From NCBI GenBank assembly GCA_026388115.1, contig JAPLKK010000186.1:9381-53618 (forward strand): 44,238 nucleotides of DNA. The letters run 5' to 3'. Numbering within the stretch: the stretch's first letter is position 1; every line of letters starts with the position of its first letter. Positions 20,507 to 29,098 of this stretch are shown here, one piece after another. Origin of the DNA: Elusimicrobiota bacterium. Its GTDB lineage: Bacteria > Elusimicrobiota > Elusimicrobia > UBA1565 > JACRDR01. Under the pieces are notes generated by a model. That model saw only the letters and a list, made by a program, of their open reading frames with translations. It was not told where the DNA came from and did no database searches. The translations under genes and the position numbers were made by a program.

Positions 20507-21775
20507 CTAAGACTGCGCGTAGCGGCGCGTCTTGACCCAGGCGCGGCGCTCTTTCTTGATGTACTCGAGGTAGAAGGCGTTGGCCACGACCAGCGGCCAG
20601 AGCTGGCAATAAGTGAAGTACATCGCCATGCAGCAGAATATGTTCGAGGGCGAGTCCTCGTGTGGTTCGTGCGAGAGCATCAGCACGATCTCCGCAGCGA
20701 AAAGGCAGTAGGCGGCGAGCCAAACCTCGAGGTATGGACCCGGCACGGGGATCGAGATCAGGCCGGTCACCGACAGCGCGAACAAGAGCGCCGAAACGAC
20801 GATCGCGGCGAGGAATACGTAGTAGAGCGCCAGGAAGTAGAATATCTCGAAAGCCAGCGCCTTGTTCTTGACCTTGCCCACGCTCGAGAAGAATTTGCGC
20901 ATCAGATAGAAGCTGCCGCGCGCCCAGCGCGTGCGCTGCTTGAACCACGTGCGCAGGTCCTCGGGCTCTTGCTCCCAGGTCGTCGAGTACGGCACGAATT
21001 TGATGCGATATCCCGCCTCCAGGATGCGCAGCGACAGCTCGGCATCCTCGGTCAACGCTTCCTCGTCCCAGCCGCCGACCTCGTCGAGCACGTCCTTTCT
21101 CACGATGTAGTTGGTGCCCGACAGCGTGGCGATCTTGAGCAGCTTCCAGCGGCCGGCCTGGACGATCCATTGGAAGCTCAGGCCCTCGATGTTGATGAAG
21201 CGGGTGAGCAGGTTCTTCTTGCGGTTGATCGTGCGGAACTTGCCGAGCGCGGCGCCAAGACGCGGCTCGAGCTCGAATTGTGCCGCCAAATAACGCAGGG
21301 CCGCGGGCTCCGGCTGATTGTCGGCGTCGTAGACGCCGATCAGTGAGTGGCGAGCCAGCTTCAGGCCCCGATTGAGCGCGGCCGCCTTGCCTTTTCCGCC
21401 CTCACGAGCCGGCACGTGGACGATCTGCAGGCGCGGATGACGTTCGGCCAGCCGGTCGAGGATCAGCGCCGTGCCGTCGGTCGAGGCGTCGTCCAGCACG
21501 ATAAACTCGAGTTTGTCCTTCGGATAGTCGGACGCCAGGACCGTCTCGACCGTGCGCTCGATCACGAGTTCCTCGTTATGCGCCGGGATCAGCACGGATA
21601 CGCCGGGCAGGTCCGGGCGCGAGGCGTCGAGCCGCCGCCGCTCGCGCGCGGCGTCGCGGCTATAGAGGTAGCCCGCCATGGTCAGCACGAACTGATAGAC
21701 GAGCATGGCCCATATCAGCGCCACGCTCGACAGGAAGACCAGCTCGGCAAAGAGGCCCGCGCCGTACTCGTTCAT
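20507..21775 (-). CDS. Processive family-2 glycosyltransferase (PgaC/BcsA-like)
   Basis: A 422-residue inner-membrane polysaccharide synthase-type enzyme. One N-terminal helix (about 8-35) precedes the GT-A domain with VSVLIPAHNEE, VLDDASTDGT, the DADNQ metal-binding DxD-type motif, the TEDAELSLRI general-base motif and the QRTRWARG acceptor-site motif, which together mark processive enzymes such as PgaC, HasA and BcsA. Three to four C-terminal helices follow (about 310-405). The ATG overlaps the stop of the deacetylase/glycosidase gene as ATGA, so the two proteins are made together. The polymer is unknown; the nearby UDP-GlcNAc 2-epimerase hints at N-acetylhexosamine units. Confidence 0.9.
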   Translation of the reverse strand: MNEYGAGLFAELVFLSSVALIWAMLVYQFVLTMAGYLYSRDAARERRRLDASRPDLPGVSVLIPAHNEELVIERTVETVLASDYPKDKLEFIVLDDASTDGTALILDRLAERHPRLQIVHVPAREGGKGKAAALNRGLKLARHSLIGVYDADNQPEPAALRYLAAQFELEPRLGAALGKFRTINRKKNLLTRFINIEGLSFQWIVQAGRWKLLKIATLSGTNYIVRKDVLDEVGGWDEEALTEDAELSLRILEAGYRIKFVPYSTTWEQEPEDLRTWFKQRTRWARGSFYLMRKFFSSVGKVKNKALAFEIFYFLALYYVFLAAIVVSALLFALSVTGLISIPVPGPYLEVWLAAYCLFAAEIVLMLSHEPHEDSPSNIFCCMAMYFTYCQLWPLVVANAFYLEYIKKERRAWVKTRRYAQS

Positions 21776-24700
21776 GCGGCGGCCCTCTTTCCCAGCCAGC
21801 GGCGCAGGGCCTGTAGGCGCCGTTTGAGGGTCGTCAGCGCGAACAAGAGGGCCAGCAAGCCGCTCGAGGCCAGACCGAACAGCACGATCAGCGAGGCCAG
21901 GATCAGGCTCGCAAAACGCACGGCGTAGCCCAATGTCGCCTCGCTGACGCCGGTCAAGCGGTGCTGTCCAGGCGGCGCCACGACGGCGTAGCCGCTGTCG
22001 CCGCGCAGCATGGGAAGAAGGGCCGGCCGCCCGTCGATCAAGATCTTGGAGAAGGTGTTGTTGAACATCATCACGCATCGGCCCGGGGACGAGTATTCCA
22101 CCTCGATCCCGCGGCCGCGCGGCTGCGCGCCCAGGAGCTCTCCTGAGATCGAGATCAGCCGTGTCTCAAGCTCGCTGGTGTCGAACCAGGAGCGCTTGGA
22201 GCCGGCCAGCGTCAGCCGATGCTCGCCCTGCGGGATCAACGCCTCGCCTTTGTCCCAGCACGGCCAAGGTTTTCCGTCGAGCCAGTGCTTGGATGTGCGG
22301 TCGTCGAGCTCGAGGATCACCGTGTACGGCGTCCTGATGACCCACGCCGAGCCTTCCTTGCGCACGCTGGCCTTCTCGGCCATCGCGTACGGCAGGATGT
22401 CCCAGTCCTGCTCGGCCACGGTCGACTCGGAGTAGAGGCAGACCCTCGGCGTCTGCCGGGCCGCCACCTGCCACAGGCGCAGCAGCTCCGAGCCGGTCTG
22501 CTGCGCCGTCGCGAAGCCGGCCTGTCCGGCGGGATGGACGGGCAGGACGTTGATGTCGATCGAAAACGGCTGGTTCAGGCGCAGGCCGCGGTAGCGCTCG
22601 CCGAGCGTCACGTAGCGCTCGGGCGGTTTGGACCAATCCAGGGCCGGGTCCTCGACTTGGAGCGTGGCCTGGCGGCGATCGACGGTCTCGATCGTGCCGG
22701 GCCCGTCGATGCCGAGCTGGTCCGACAGCTCCGGATGGCCGAGGACGTCGATCATGGTGACGATCGTCTCCCAGGGGCGGCCCCGCCCGCGGCTCACCTC
22801 GTCGACGGCGCCCAGGATCGCGCGCAGCAGCCGCCGGTTCTCGGTTCGGCGGTAGTCGTAGAAAGCCTTGAGTCCCGCGCCGTCCTTGGCCCAATGGAGC
22901 GGCGAGGAGACGTCGAACAGCTCGACCGGGTCGAAGCCGCTCTGCTTCTGAAAGCCCGCGCGCGCCTGCGCGGAGAACGGCGTGAACGACTCCGGGTGCT
23001 CGGGGCCTTGCGACTCGAAGGTGAGTTCGGCCACGTCGACGCCGTCCCAGTCGTTGGCGAGCAGGAAGCGCTTGAGGTCCTCCAGGGCCGTTTTCAGGCA
23101 TTGCGGGTTCTGAAGGTCCATCAGAAAGCGCCAGTCCAGATGGGCGTCGGTCAACCGCGCGGTTTTCTCCCTCCACTCGGGATGGCGGTTCCAGAAGTAG
23201 TCGCTGACGTGGGGCCATTCCAGCCAGGCGTACACGAGGATGCCGTTCTGGTGCGCGACGCGGATGAGCCGCGCGTAATCGTAGCTGTACTTGTCGTAGA
23301 AGTGCCAGGCCGCGGCGTGCACCGCGCGGATGCCCGAGCGCCGCCAGAGCGGCACCAGACGCTCGATGCTGATGCTGTTGCGGTAGCCGGGATCGAAATA
23401 CGCTTCGGCGCCTCGGCGCTTGAGCATGGGCCGAACGTGGAATTCGCTGATCAGCAGGTACGGCAGCCCCGGGAAACGGCCGTAGCCGCCGCCGGTCAGC
23501 GGGTCGTAGAGCGGCGCGAAATACAGGAAGCGGCCCTCGCCGAGCTGGCCGCCGATGACCAACGGATGGCCAAGATCGCGGTCGGCATAATAGACGCTGT
23601 CGTCCTCCACCGCCGGCGCCGCGACCCAGGGAACGACCGGATGGTCGGCCCAGCGGTTTTCCTCGTTCGCGAACACGCGGCTCGTGACGGAATTCACCGT
23701 GGAGGCCTCGCCCAAGCGCACGCCGATCGCGCGCGACAGCGGGCTCTCGCCGTCGGTCACGAGCGTGATGCCGCCCTTGACGGTACGCGCGATGCGCGCG
23801 GTCTGCTCGTCGGAAAGCATCTTGGCGGCTGCCGACGGCACGACCAGCAGCGTGAACGGATCGAAATCCTGCTCCGCCAGACGCGAGAGCTCGAGCTGCT
23901 CGACCGGGAAGCCCGCGCTATCGAGCGTTGCACGGAAGCTCTCCTGGTCCTTGGCCTGCTCGCCTCGCGCCTTGGGGTTCCAGAGCAGCACGGCCTGCAC
24001 CGGCTCCTGCGCGACGCGGCCGGTCAGCGCCGCATCCCACCGGCGGTGGATCGCGGTGAAGTCGCCCTTGGCCAGCCTCACCAGCCGATTAAGAAGACCG
24101 GGCGGCATCGTCTCCTGGCGCAGCGCGACGTACGTCTGTCCCGGCGAGAGGTGGATCTCGCGGCGGAGCGGGCCGGACTCGGCCACTTCCGAGACCTTCT
24201 GCCGCGACGGCACCCCGTCGGCGCCGAGGACGCGCTCGACCAGGTAACCGCCGCTGCCGGAGATCTCAGCCGTGCCCCCGCGCGTGGCGACGATCTCGCC
24301 GGCCCCGTGCGTCATGTTGGGCAGGCGACGCACGTCGAAGAAGCGGAAGCCGCGCTGCTCGATGCCTCCGATCAAGGCGTCCAGGAGCTCGGGCTTGAGG
24401 AAGGGGTGGTAGAAGAAGCTCGCGTAGCCGTCGCGCACGACCCAGGCCGCCTCGGCCGCCTTGAGTATGGCGTCTGGCGTCGGGGTGTCCTGCGGGACGT
24501 AAGAGAGATCCTCAGGGATCACGTACTGCCCGTAGAGATCGACCACGGGATACGGGAACAGCTGGTCGGTGCCGAGCGAGTTCACGACGAGGCGGCGCTC
24601 GAACACCGTGTCGAAGTAGCGCCGGATCACGCGGTAGTCGAGCTCCGAGGCGGCGTAATGCGGCGTCTCCCAGGCGATCGGATAAAGGCCGGCCACCGCG

Positions 24701-25734
24701 GACTCGCGCAGCGCGTGCTCGAGGCGGTGGGCCACGAACGCGTCGGAGTCGTCGCGCACGGGGCGATCGGCGAAGTCGTCCCAGAACTCATAGTCGTCGG
24801 TCGTGACGCCGCGGCGCTGGTGCGTATAGCCGTGCAGGATCGGCGCGCCGCCTTGCTGCACGTATCTCTGGAGTTGGGCGAGCACTTTAGGCGTGTCGGC
24901 CAGGCGCAGATACAGCCGCTCGGTAGGATTGACGTAGGCCGGCACGAAGCCGAAAGCGAACGGGATCTTATGGCGCCGGATCACATCGAGGGTCGCGGAG
25001 AGCTGCGCGGGACGGGAGAGCGCGTTGATGTCCTCGATGCGCACGAGCGCCCGGTGGTCCTCAGCGTGGTCGATGCCCAGGATGTCGTGCAGAACGTCGG
25101 CAAAAGCCAGATACCGGTCGCCCTCGCTGGCGTAGGAGAACGGCGAGTCGGCCACGAGCCAGAAGCGCCCGCTCTGCACGATGTAGGGGACCCGCAGCGG
25201 CGTGCGGCCGGTGGCCCAGGCCAATACGCGGGCTTGGCGCGCGTCGGTGATGCGCATGATGTTGGTGTCGGGATCGCCCTTCTCGAGCGTGCGGCCTTTG
25301 TAGACGACGTGGTTCAACGGCGCGTTCTCGAAGAAGCGCACGTAGGCCAGCCCATGGCGGCGCAACGCGCCGTGACGGTCGAGTTGCCCGTGCTGATTGC
25401 CGAGCCAGCAGAACGGGCGGTCGATGCGCGGCGCGTCGCGCAGCAGCGCGTCGGGCACGCGGTAGTGCTTGCGGTAGACGATGCTAAAGACGGCATCGTA
25501 GCCCTTCCAGTCGCCCTCGCGGTACTCCTCGAGCGTGCGCAGCGTGCGCCGCGTCGTGAAATGGCCGAGCAGGTTGGCCACGTACAGCGCGTCGATGCGC
25601 GCGGGATTGGACTCTTGCTCGGGCCCTTCGTAGAGAACGAGCACGGAAGGCCCGTCAGCCAGCTGCGGCGCGGGCGCCGCCGCGCCGGCGCCGCGGGCCA
25701 CGAGCGCTAAGGTCAGGAGAACAGTTCTAATCAA
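21772..25734 (-). CDS. Giant secreted DUF2334 deacetylase-like / glycoside hydrolase-like protein with C-terminal membrane helix
   Basis: About 1320 residues. Signal peptide LIRTVLLTLALVARGAGA, then: an alpha/beta domain starting SVLVLYEG (about 30-210); a DUF2334, polysaccharide-deacetylase-like domain (about 230-480) with VRIEDINALSRP, FAFGFVPAYVNP and ILHGYTHQ; a central beta/alpha domain resembling a glutamine-amidotransferase fold (about 610-720); a TIM-barrel-like region (about 790-1060) with YAWLEWPHVSDYFWNRHPEW and WDGVDVAELTFE, resembling PgaB/PelA-type glycosidase domains; a beta-rich tail; and a C-terminal helix (about 1265-1295) with a basic end. It would be anchored in the inner membrane facing the periplasm. 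The gene overlaps wecB at its start and the glycosyltransferase at its end. The start is uncertain: TTG at 25732-25734 fits the signal peptide, with other in-frame TTG/GTG codons upstream to 25785. Deacetylation plus cleavage of a nascent polysaccharide is an inference. Confidence 0.75.
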   Translation of the reverse strand: MIRTVLLTLALVARGAGAAAPAPQLADGPSVLVLYEGPEQESNPARIDALYVANLLGHFTTRRTLRTLEEYREGDWKGYDAVFSIVYRKHYRVPDALLRDAPRIDRPFCWLGNQHGQLDRHGALRRHGLAYVRFFENAPLNHVVYKGRTLEKGDPDTNIMRITDARQARVLAWATGRTPLRVPYIVQSGRFWLVADSPFSYASEGDRYLAFADVLHDILGIDHAEDHRALVRIEDINALSRPAQLSATLDVIRRHKIPFAFGFVPAYVNPTERLYLRLADTPKVLAQLQRYVQQGGAPILHGYTHQRRGVTTDDYEFWDDFADRPVRDDSDAFVAHRLEHALRESAVAGLYPIAWETPHYAASELDYRVIRRYFDTVFERRLVVNSLGTDQLFPYPVVDLYGQYVIPEDLSYVPQDTPTPDAILKAAEAAWVVRDGYASFFYHPFLKPELLDALIGGIEQRGFRFFDVRRLPNMTHGAGEIVATRGGTAEISGSGGYLVERVLGADGVPSRQKVSEVAESGPLRREIHLSPGQTYVALRQETMPPGLLNRLVRLAKGDFTAIHRRWDAALTGRVAQEPVQAVLLWNPKARGEQAKDQESFRATLDSAGFPVEQLELSRLAEQDFDPFTLLVVPSAAAKMLSDEQTARIARTVKGGITLVTDGESPLSRAIGVRLGEASTVNSVTSRVFANEENRWADHPVVPWVAAPAVEDDSVYYADRDLGHPLVIGGQLGEGRFLYFAPLYDPLTGGGYGRFPGLPYLLISEFHVRPMLKRRGAEAYFDPGYRNSISIERLVPLWRRSGIRAVHAAAWHFYDKYSYDYARLIRVAHQNGILVYAWLEWPHVSDYFWNRHPEWREKTARLTDAHLDWRFLMDLQNPQCLKTALEDLKRFLLANDWDGVDVAELTFESQGPEHPESFTPFSAQARAGFQKQSGFDPVELFDVSSPLHWAKDGAGLKAFYDYRRTENRRLLRAILGAVDEVSRGRGRPWETIVTMIDVLGHPELSDQLGIDGPGTIETVDRRQATLQVEDPALDWSKPPERYVTLGERYRGLRLNQPFSIDINVLPVHPAGQAGFATAQQTGSELLRLWQVAARQTPRVCLYSESTVAEQDWDILPYAMAEKASVRKEGSAWVIRTPYTVILELDDRTSKHWLDGKPWPCWDKGEALIPQGEHRLTLAGSKRSWFDTSELETRLISISGELLGAQPRGRGIEVEYSSPGRCVMMFNNTFSKILIDGRPALLPMLRGDSGYAVVAPPGQHRLTGVSEATLGYAVRFASLILASLIVLFGLASSGLLALLFALTTLKRRLQALRRWLGKRAAA

Positions 25735-26830
25735 GGGAATCCAGGATTTGCTTGACGATGCGCTGCCCAGCGCGGCCGTCACCAAACGGGCTGCGGACCG
25801 CGCGGCGCCGGCCTTGCGCGAGGAATCGGCGCGCGTGGCGCAAGATCCTGGCCTGATCCGTGCCGGCCAAGACCGCCAGGCCCGTGCGCAACACCTCGGG
25901 ACGCTCGGTGACCTCGCGCAGGATCACGACGGGCACGCCCAAGCTCGGCGCCTCCTCCTGGACGCCGCCCGAGTCGCTCAGAATCAGGTCGCAGGCTTTG
26001 GCCGTGTGGATGAAAGCCGGATATCGCATCGGCGGCGTCAGCAGGATGCGCGGGTGGCGCAGGTGCTTCTCAGCCGGACCGCGCACGTTCGGGTTCGGGT
26101 GGACCGGATAGACCAAGCGCAGCCGCGGATACTCGCTCAGCAGCCGCTTGACGGCGGCGAACACCTCGCGCATGGGCGCGCCGAAGCTCTCGCGCCGGTG
26201 CATCGTCATGATGACCTTCGGACCGTCGCAGGCCAGAAACCGCCGGAGCGGCGCCGGAAAGCCGGCCGGCGCACGCTTGAGCAGCCACTGCACGGCGTCG
26301 ACGACGGTGTTTCCCGTGACGCTGATCTTTCGCGCGGGCAACCCTTCCGCGAGAAGGTTGGCTCGGCTCTCGCGCGTCGGCGCGAACATGAGGTCGGCCA
26401 CGCGGTCGATCAAGACGCGATTGCCTTCCTCGGGGAACGGCCGCGTCAGGTCGAAGGAGCGCAACCCGGCCTCGACGTGTCCGACCGGCACGCGCTGATA
26501 GAACGAACAGAGCGCCGCGCCGAGCGCGGTCGTGGTGTCGCCCTGAACGAGCACAAGCGCCGGTTTCTCCTTGCGAAGCACCGGCGCCAGGCGCTCGACG
26601 GTCCCCGACAGGACCTGCGCGGGCGTCTGGTCGCGGCGCATGAGGTCGAGGTCGTAATCGAGCTTGAGCCCGAAGGTCTCGAGCATCTGGTCCATGAGCC
26701 CGCGGTGCTGCGCCGTGCCGACGACCGTCGCGCGCAAGCGCGCGGAGAGGCGCAGCGCGGCGACGACCGGCGCCATCTTGACGACTTCGGGGCGGGTGCC
26801 CACTACGACGAGGACGTTCGGGCGAGCCAT
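25727..26830 (-). CDS. wecB: UDP-N-acetylglucosamine 2-epimerase (non-hydrolysing)
   Basis: This enzyme interconverts UDP-GlcNAc and UDP-ManNAc in the cytoplasm, supplying ManNAc for surface polysaccharides. The 367-residue product has the whole GT-B-like fold with VVGTRPEVVKMAPV, LVQGDTTTALGAA, GHVEAGLRSFD, ISVTGNTVVDAV, MTMHRRESFG and the UDP-binding DSGGVQEEAPSLGVPV. Its stop overlaps the start of the large deacetylase/glycosidase gene, forming one unit with the glycosyltransferase. I chose the ATG at 26828-26830; another in-frame ATG is at 26845. No Shine-Dalgarno sequence is visible before either; TAGAAT lies 13 nt before 26830. Confidence 0.92.
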   Translation of the reverse strand: MARPNVLVVVGTRPEVVKMAPVVAALRLSARLRATVVGTAQHRGLMDQMLETFGLKLDYDLDLMRRDQTPAQVLSGTVERLAPVLRKEKPALVLVQGDTTTALGAALCSFYQRVPVGHVEAGLRSFDLTRPFPEEGNRVLIDRVADLMFAPTRESRANLLAEGLPARKISVTGNTVVDAVQWLLKRAPAGFPAPLRRFLACDGPKVIMTMHRRESFGAPMREVFAAVKRLLSEYPRLRLVYPVHPNPNVRGPAEKHLRHPRILLTPPMRYPAFIHTAKACDLILSDSGGVQEEAPSLGVPVVILREVTERPEVLRTGLAVLAGTDQARILRHARRFLAQGRRRAVRSPFGDGRAGQRIVKQILDSLD

Positions 26831-26919
26831 TGAGGATGCGGCCATTCTAGTAAATCGGCCGGCTTGGCGAAGCGGCGAGCCGCGGCCGTGCGCCAAGCGA
26901 GGTGATATCGCGACTTGCC

Positions 26920-26937
26920 GGACAAGGCTTCTTGTCC
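26920..26937 (-). terminator. Hairpin after the CsgG-like gene (weak terminator candidate)
   Basis: GGACAAG and CTTGTCC form a perfect 7-bp stem with a 4-nt loop, 19 bp past the stop of the CsgG-like gene and before the wecB start region. There is no T-run on either strand, so it is only a candidate. Confidence 0.3.
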
Positions 26938-26956
26938 TCCATCTCAACGAGTCTCC

Positions 26957-27571
26957 CTAGGGTGCGAGGTTCTTGCGGAGCGACCGGCAGATGCGGCGTG
27001 AAGCCGCGGCAAGGAGGTCCTCGGCGGACGGCGAGAAGGCCGTTGCGACCGCCCCGATCACGGGGATGACCCACGTCAGCCAGCGGCTCGGCCCGCCGAC
27101 GCGCTGCTGCGCCGACCAGTGCACCTGGCCGGTGCGGGTATCGATGGCCCGAACGGCCAAAGCGACTTTCGCGGGGGGAAACATCAGCAGCCTTCGTGGC
27201 CGGTACTCGGTGACGGAACCCAGGATCACGACGTCCGCGCCGACGAGCTTCCCGAGTCCGGCGGCCTCGCCGGGGTGGATCAGGCCGCTGGTTCCCAGCT
27301 TCTGTTCTTCGATCACCTTGTCGATGGCGCCGCGGTCGATGACGTCATAGGCGTCCACCGAAAGGAGCTGCGCGGAGAACACCTCGGCGGCCACCGAGCC
27401 GGAGCCGGCCTGGCCGGGAGCGTCCTGGAAGCGCAGCACCGCGGCCCGGGGCTTCGCCCCGGGCGCCGGGCGGTGATTGACGAAGAGTTCCGGTCCGCAG
27501 CCCTCGGTCGCGAGGACCAGCGCCGCGAGGGTGAGCATCGATATCGATATCCGCGGAATGGAGCGCATCAT
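26957..27571 (-). CDS. CsgG/GNA1162-type lipoprotein
   Basis: A 204-residue predicted lipoprotein. Signal peptide ends at C25 in LVLATEGCGPELF, an imperfect but plausible lipobox. The mature part resembles the CsgG/FlgO/LpoB-like superfamily: AVLRFQDAPGQ at the first strand, FSAQLLSVDAYDVIDRGAIDKVIEEQ, GKLVGADVVILGSVTEY and AVRAIDTRTGQVHWSAQQ. It is much shorter than CsgG (about 260), with no clear pore-forming insertion, so a periplasmic assembly or activator role is as likely as a secretion channel. A GGAGGTGAA Shine-Dalgarno sequence precedes the ATG pair at 27566-27571. It lies upstream of the polysaccharide genes on the same strand. Confidence 0.78.
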   Translation of the reverse strand: MMRSIPRISISMLTLAALVLATEGCGPELFVNHRPAPGAKPRAAVLRFQDAPGQAGSGSVAAEVFSAQLLSVDAYDVIDRGAIDKVIEEQKLGTSGLIHPGEAAGLGKLVGADVVILGSVTEYRPRRLLMFPPAKVALAVRAIDTRTGQVHWSAQQRVGGPSRWLTWVIPVIGAVATAFSPSAEDLLAAASRRICRSLRKNLAP

Positions 27572-27719
27572 TTCACCTCCGTCATCTCACGCAGGTGCTT
27601 CTCGGGAATCATACTCATTGCCTCGCGTATTCTTCCGCATAGGCGCGATATGGACAGGCCAATACAATAGATCCACGATACCGATAATATTCGCAGTCGG
27701 CAAATCCAGGGAGGGCAGC

Positions 27720-28307
27720 ATGTCCATAGCCAAACGTTCGGTTGGAGTTCAGGCCATCGGAGTCTTTGCGATTTTGGCCGCAGTGGCGCTGGCGCCTTGC
27801 GCCGCATCGGCCGATGGGGACGAAGTCCACGCTTCCCAACCCGGCGTCACGATTGGCGGCCGGGCGGCGTATTACCGCCCCAAGGACGCCGATCACGGGA
27901 CGCTGAACGGCGGCGCGCAGGTGCGGCTGCACATCACTTCGGTGATCGCCGTCGAGGGGTCCACCGACTACCGCCAGAACAAGTTCGGCGGCACGACGGT
28001 GGACATATTCCCCGTTCAGGCGTCGCTGATGCTCTACCTGTCGCCGAACTGGCTCATCTCCCCCTACATCCTTGGGGGCGTGGGCTGGTATTACACTCAC
28101 GTCCAAGACGGCTCCACGACGAACCGCTACGGTCCCCATGCCGGCGCGGGCGTCGAGGTCGCTCTCGCCCGACATTGGACGATCGACGGCTCGTACCGGT
28201 ATCTCTGGACTCAAAGCCTGGATGCTCCGACCACGGCGTCTCCTGCCGGAAAGAACTTCAGCGACAACGGCTTCATGCTGACCGCCGCGCTGAACTTCCG
28301 ATTCTAG
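27720..28307 (+). CDS. Small outer-membrane beta-barrel protein
   Basis: A 195-residue exported protein of the OmpA/OmpX-like barrel type. Signal peptide about residues 1-31, ending at AASADG. The mature part alternates hydrophobic and polar residues in strand-length units (VTIGGRAAYYRP, AQVRLHITSVIAVEGSTDYR, PYILGGVGWYYTHV, HAGAGVEVALARHWTIDGSY) and ends in the aromatic ALNFRF expected for BAM-dependent insertion. The ATG at 27720 has GGGAGGG upstream; GATAAT about 35 nt upstream is a possible -10. No extra-membrane domain. Function unknown beyond an outer-membrane role. Confidence 0.85.
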   Translation: MSIAKRSVGVQAIGVFAILAAVALAPCAASADGDEVHASQPGVTIGGRAAYYRPKDADHGTLNGGAQVRLHITSVIAVEGSTDYRQNKFGGTTVDIFPVQASLMLYLSPNWLISPYILGGVGWYYTHVQDGSTTNRYGPHAGAGVEVALARHWTIDGSYRYLWTQSLDAPTTASPAGKNFSDNGFMLTAALNFRF

Positions 28308-28359
28308 CATCAGTTCAGCAGGAGAAACCGTCAGCACCTATCCGCAGGAGGCTCACCCC

Positions 28360-28854
28360 ATGATCATCAGCGCCGCCATCATAGCCGCAGCACTGACCTT
28401 GTCCGGCGCCGTCCGCGCCCAGGGCCAGAACCCGACGACTCCGCCCGCGAATGCGCCCACCGCCTCGGACGTCCAGAAGGACCGACAGCAGGTCCAGCAA
28501 ACCAGCCAGGAGATCCGGAAGGACCGGCAGGAACTCAGCAAAGACGCCAAGGAGATCCGTGAGTTCAACGCCCATCGCGCCGACGTGCTGAAGTCCCTCG
28601 CCGCCAAGGAGAAGTCCGAGAGCGACGCCGTGAAGAACGACGCCAGCCAGACCGCCGAACAGAAGAAGGCCAAGCTCGCGGACATCCGCAAGAGCTACCG
28701 CGACCAGCGTCGCGAAGTCGGCCAGAAGTTCCACGCGGAGAAGCACCAGCTCAAGGCCGACGTCCGCAAAGAGCGCCAGGAGATCCGCGAGGAGCGGCAG
28801 CAGCTCCGAGAGGAGCGAGGCGCGATGCGCCGCGACGCCAAACAGAAGCACTAA
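28360..28854 (+). CDS. Secreted charged coiled-coil protein
   Basis: A 164-residue exported protein with signal peptide MIISAAIIAAALTLSGAVRA. After a short Pro/Thr linker nearly the whole mature chain is a charged helix with repeated R-K-D-R-Q-E-L and RKERQEIREERQQLREERG-like units, predicted to be a long coiled coil rich in Arg, Lys, Glu and Gln. There is no enzyme motif. A GCAGGAGG Shine-Dalgarno sequence lies before the ATG. It could be a periplasmic spacer or a chaperone-like rod, but no function can be assigned. Confidence 0.8.
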   Translation: MIISAAIIAAALTLSGAVRAQGQNPTTPPANAPTASDVQKDRQQVQQTSQEIRKDRQELSKDAKEIREFNAHRADVLKSLAAKEKSESDAVKNDASQTAEQKKAKLADIRKSYRDQRREVGQKFHAEKHQLKADVRKERQEIREERQQLREERGAMRRDAKQKH

Positions 28855-28939
28855 GCGTCTCCGACGTCACCGGCTGCCCTGTCTGGGCGTCCATGCCGAT
28901 TGTCAGCGGGCACGTGCAGGACGACGATTAGGAGGGGAA

Positions 28940-29098
28940 ATGGACAAAACACTGGAAGTTAAGAGCCTGACCAAATGGCTCACGCTGCTGCTGCCCCTCT
29001 GTCTTTGCGTCGCGCTTATGACCGGCCACGCCCGCCCCTGCGCGTCTCAGGAGCTCAGGAGGGCGAGCACCGCGCTTCTCAGTTCGCCCAAGCCGTAA
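28940..29098 (+). CDS. Short secreted or membrane peptide, possibly the front of a truncated gene
   Basis: A 52-codon frame with a perfect TAGGAGGGGAA Shine-Dalgarno sequence. Residues 12-30 (KWLTLLLPLCLCVALMTGH) form a signal peptide or membrane helix; the following residues overlap the 3' end of engB on the other strand by 52 bp, so its C-terminal 17 residues are antisense to EngB codons. A real signal-peptide front followed by chance codons suggests that the rest of the gene is missing at about 29045, consistent with the other gaps in this window. It may equally be a genuine short peptide. Confidence 0.45.
   Translation: MDKTLEVKSLTKWLTLLLPLCLCVALMTGHARPCASQELRRASTALLSSPKP

Noticed and set aside
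22219-25710. 1163-residue open frame antisense to the deacetylase/glycosidase gene
   Set aside because: Composition (Arg, Ala, Asp, Val runs) is typical of antisense GC-rich frames and there is no start context; the minus-strand protein has a signal peptide and clear domains.
26957-28307. Curli or type VIII secretion operon based on the CsgG-like gene
   Set aside because: No CsgA/B repeats, CsgE or CsgF nearby, and the CsgG-like protein is too short and lacks a clear pore region.
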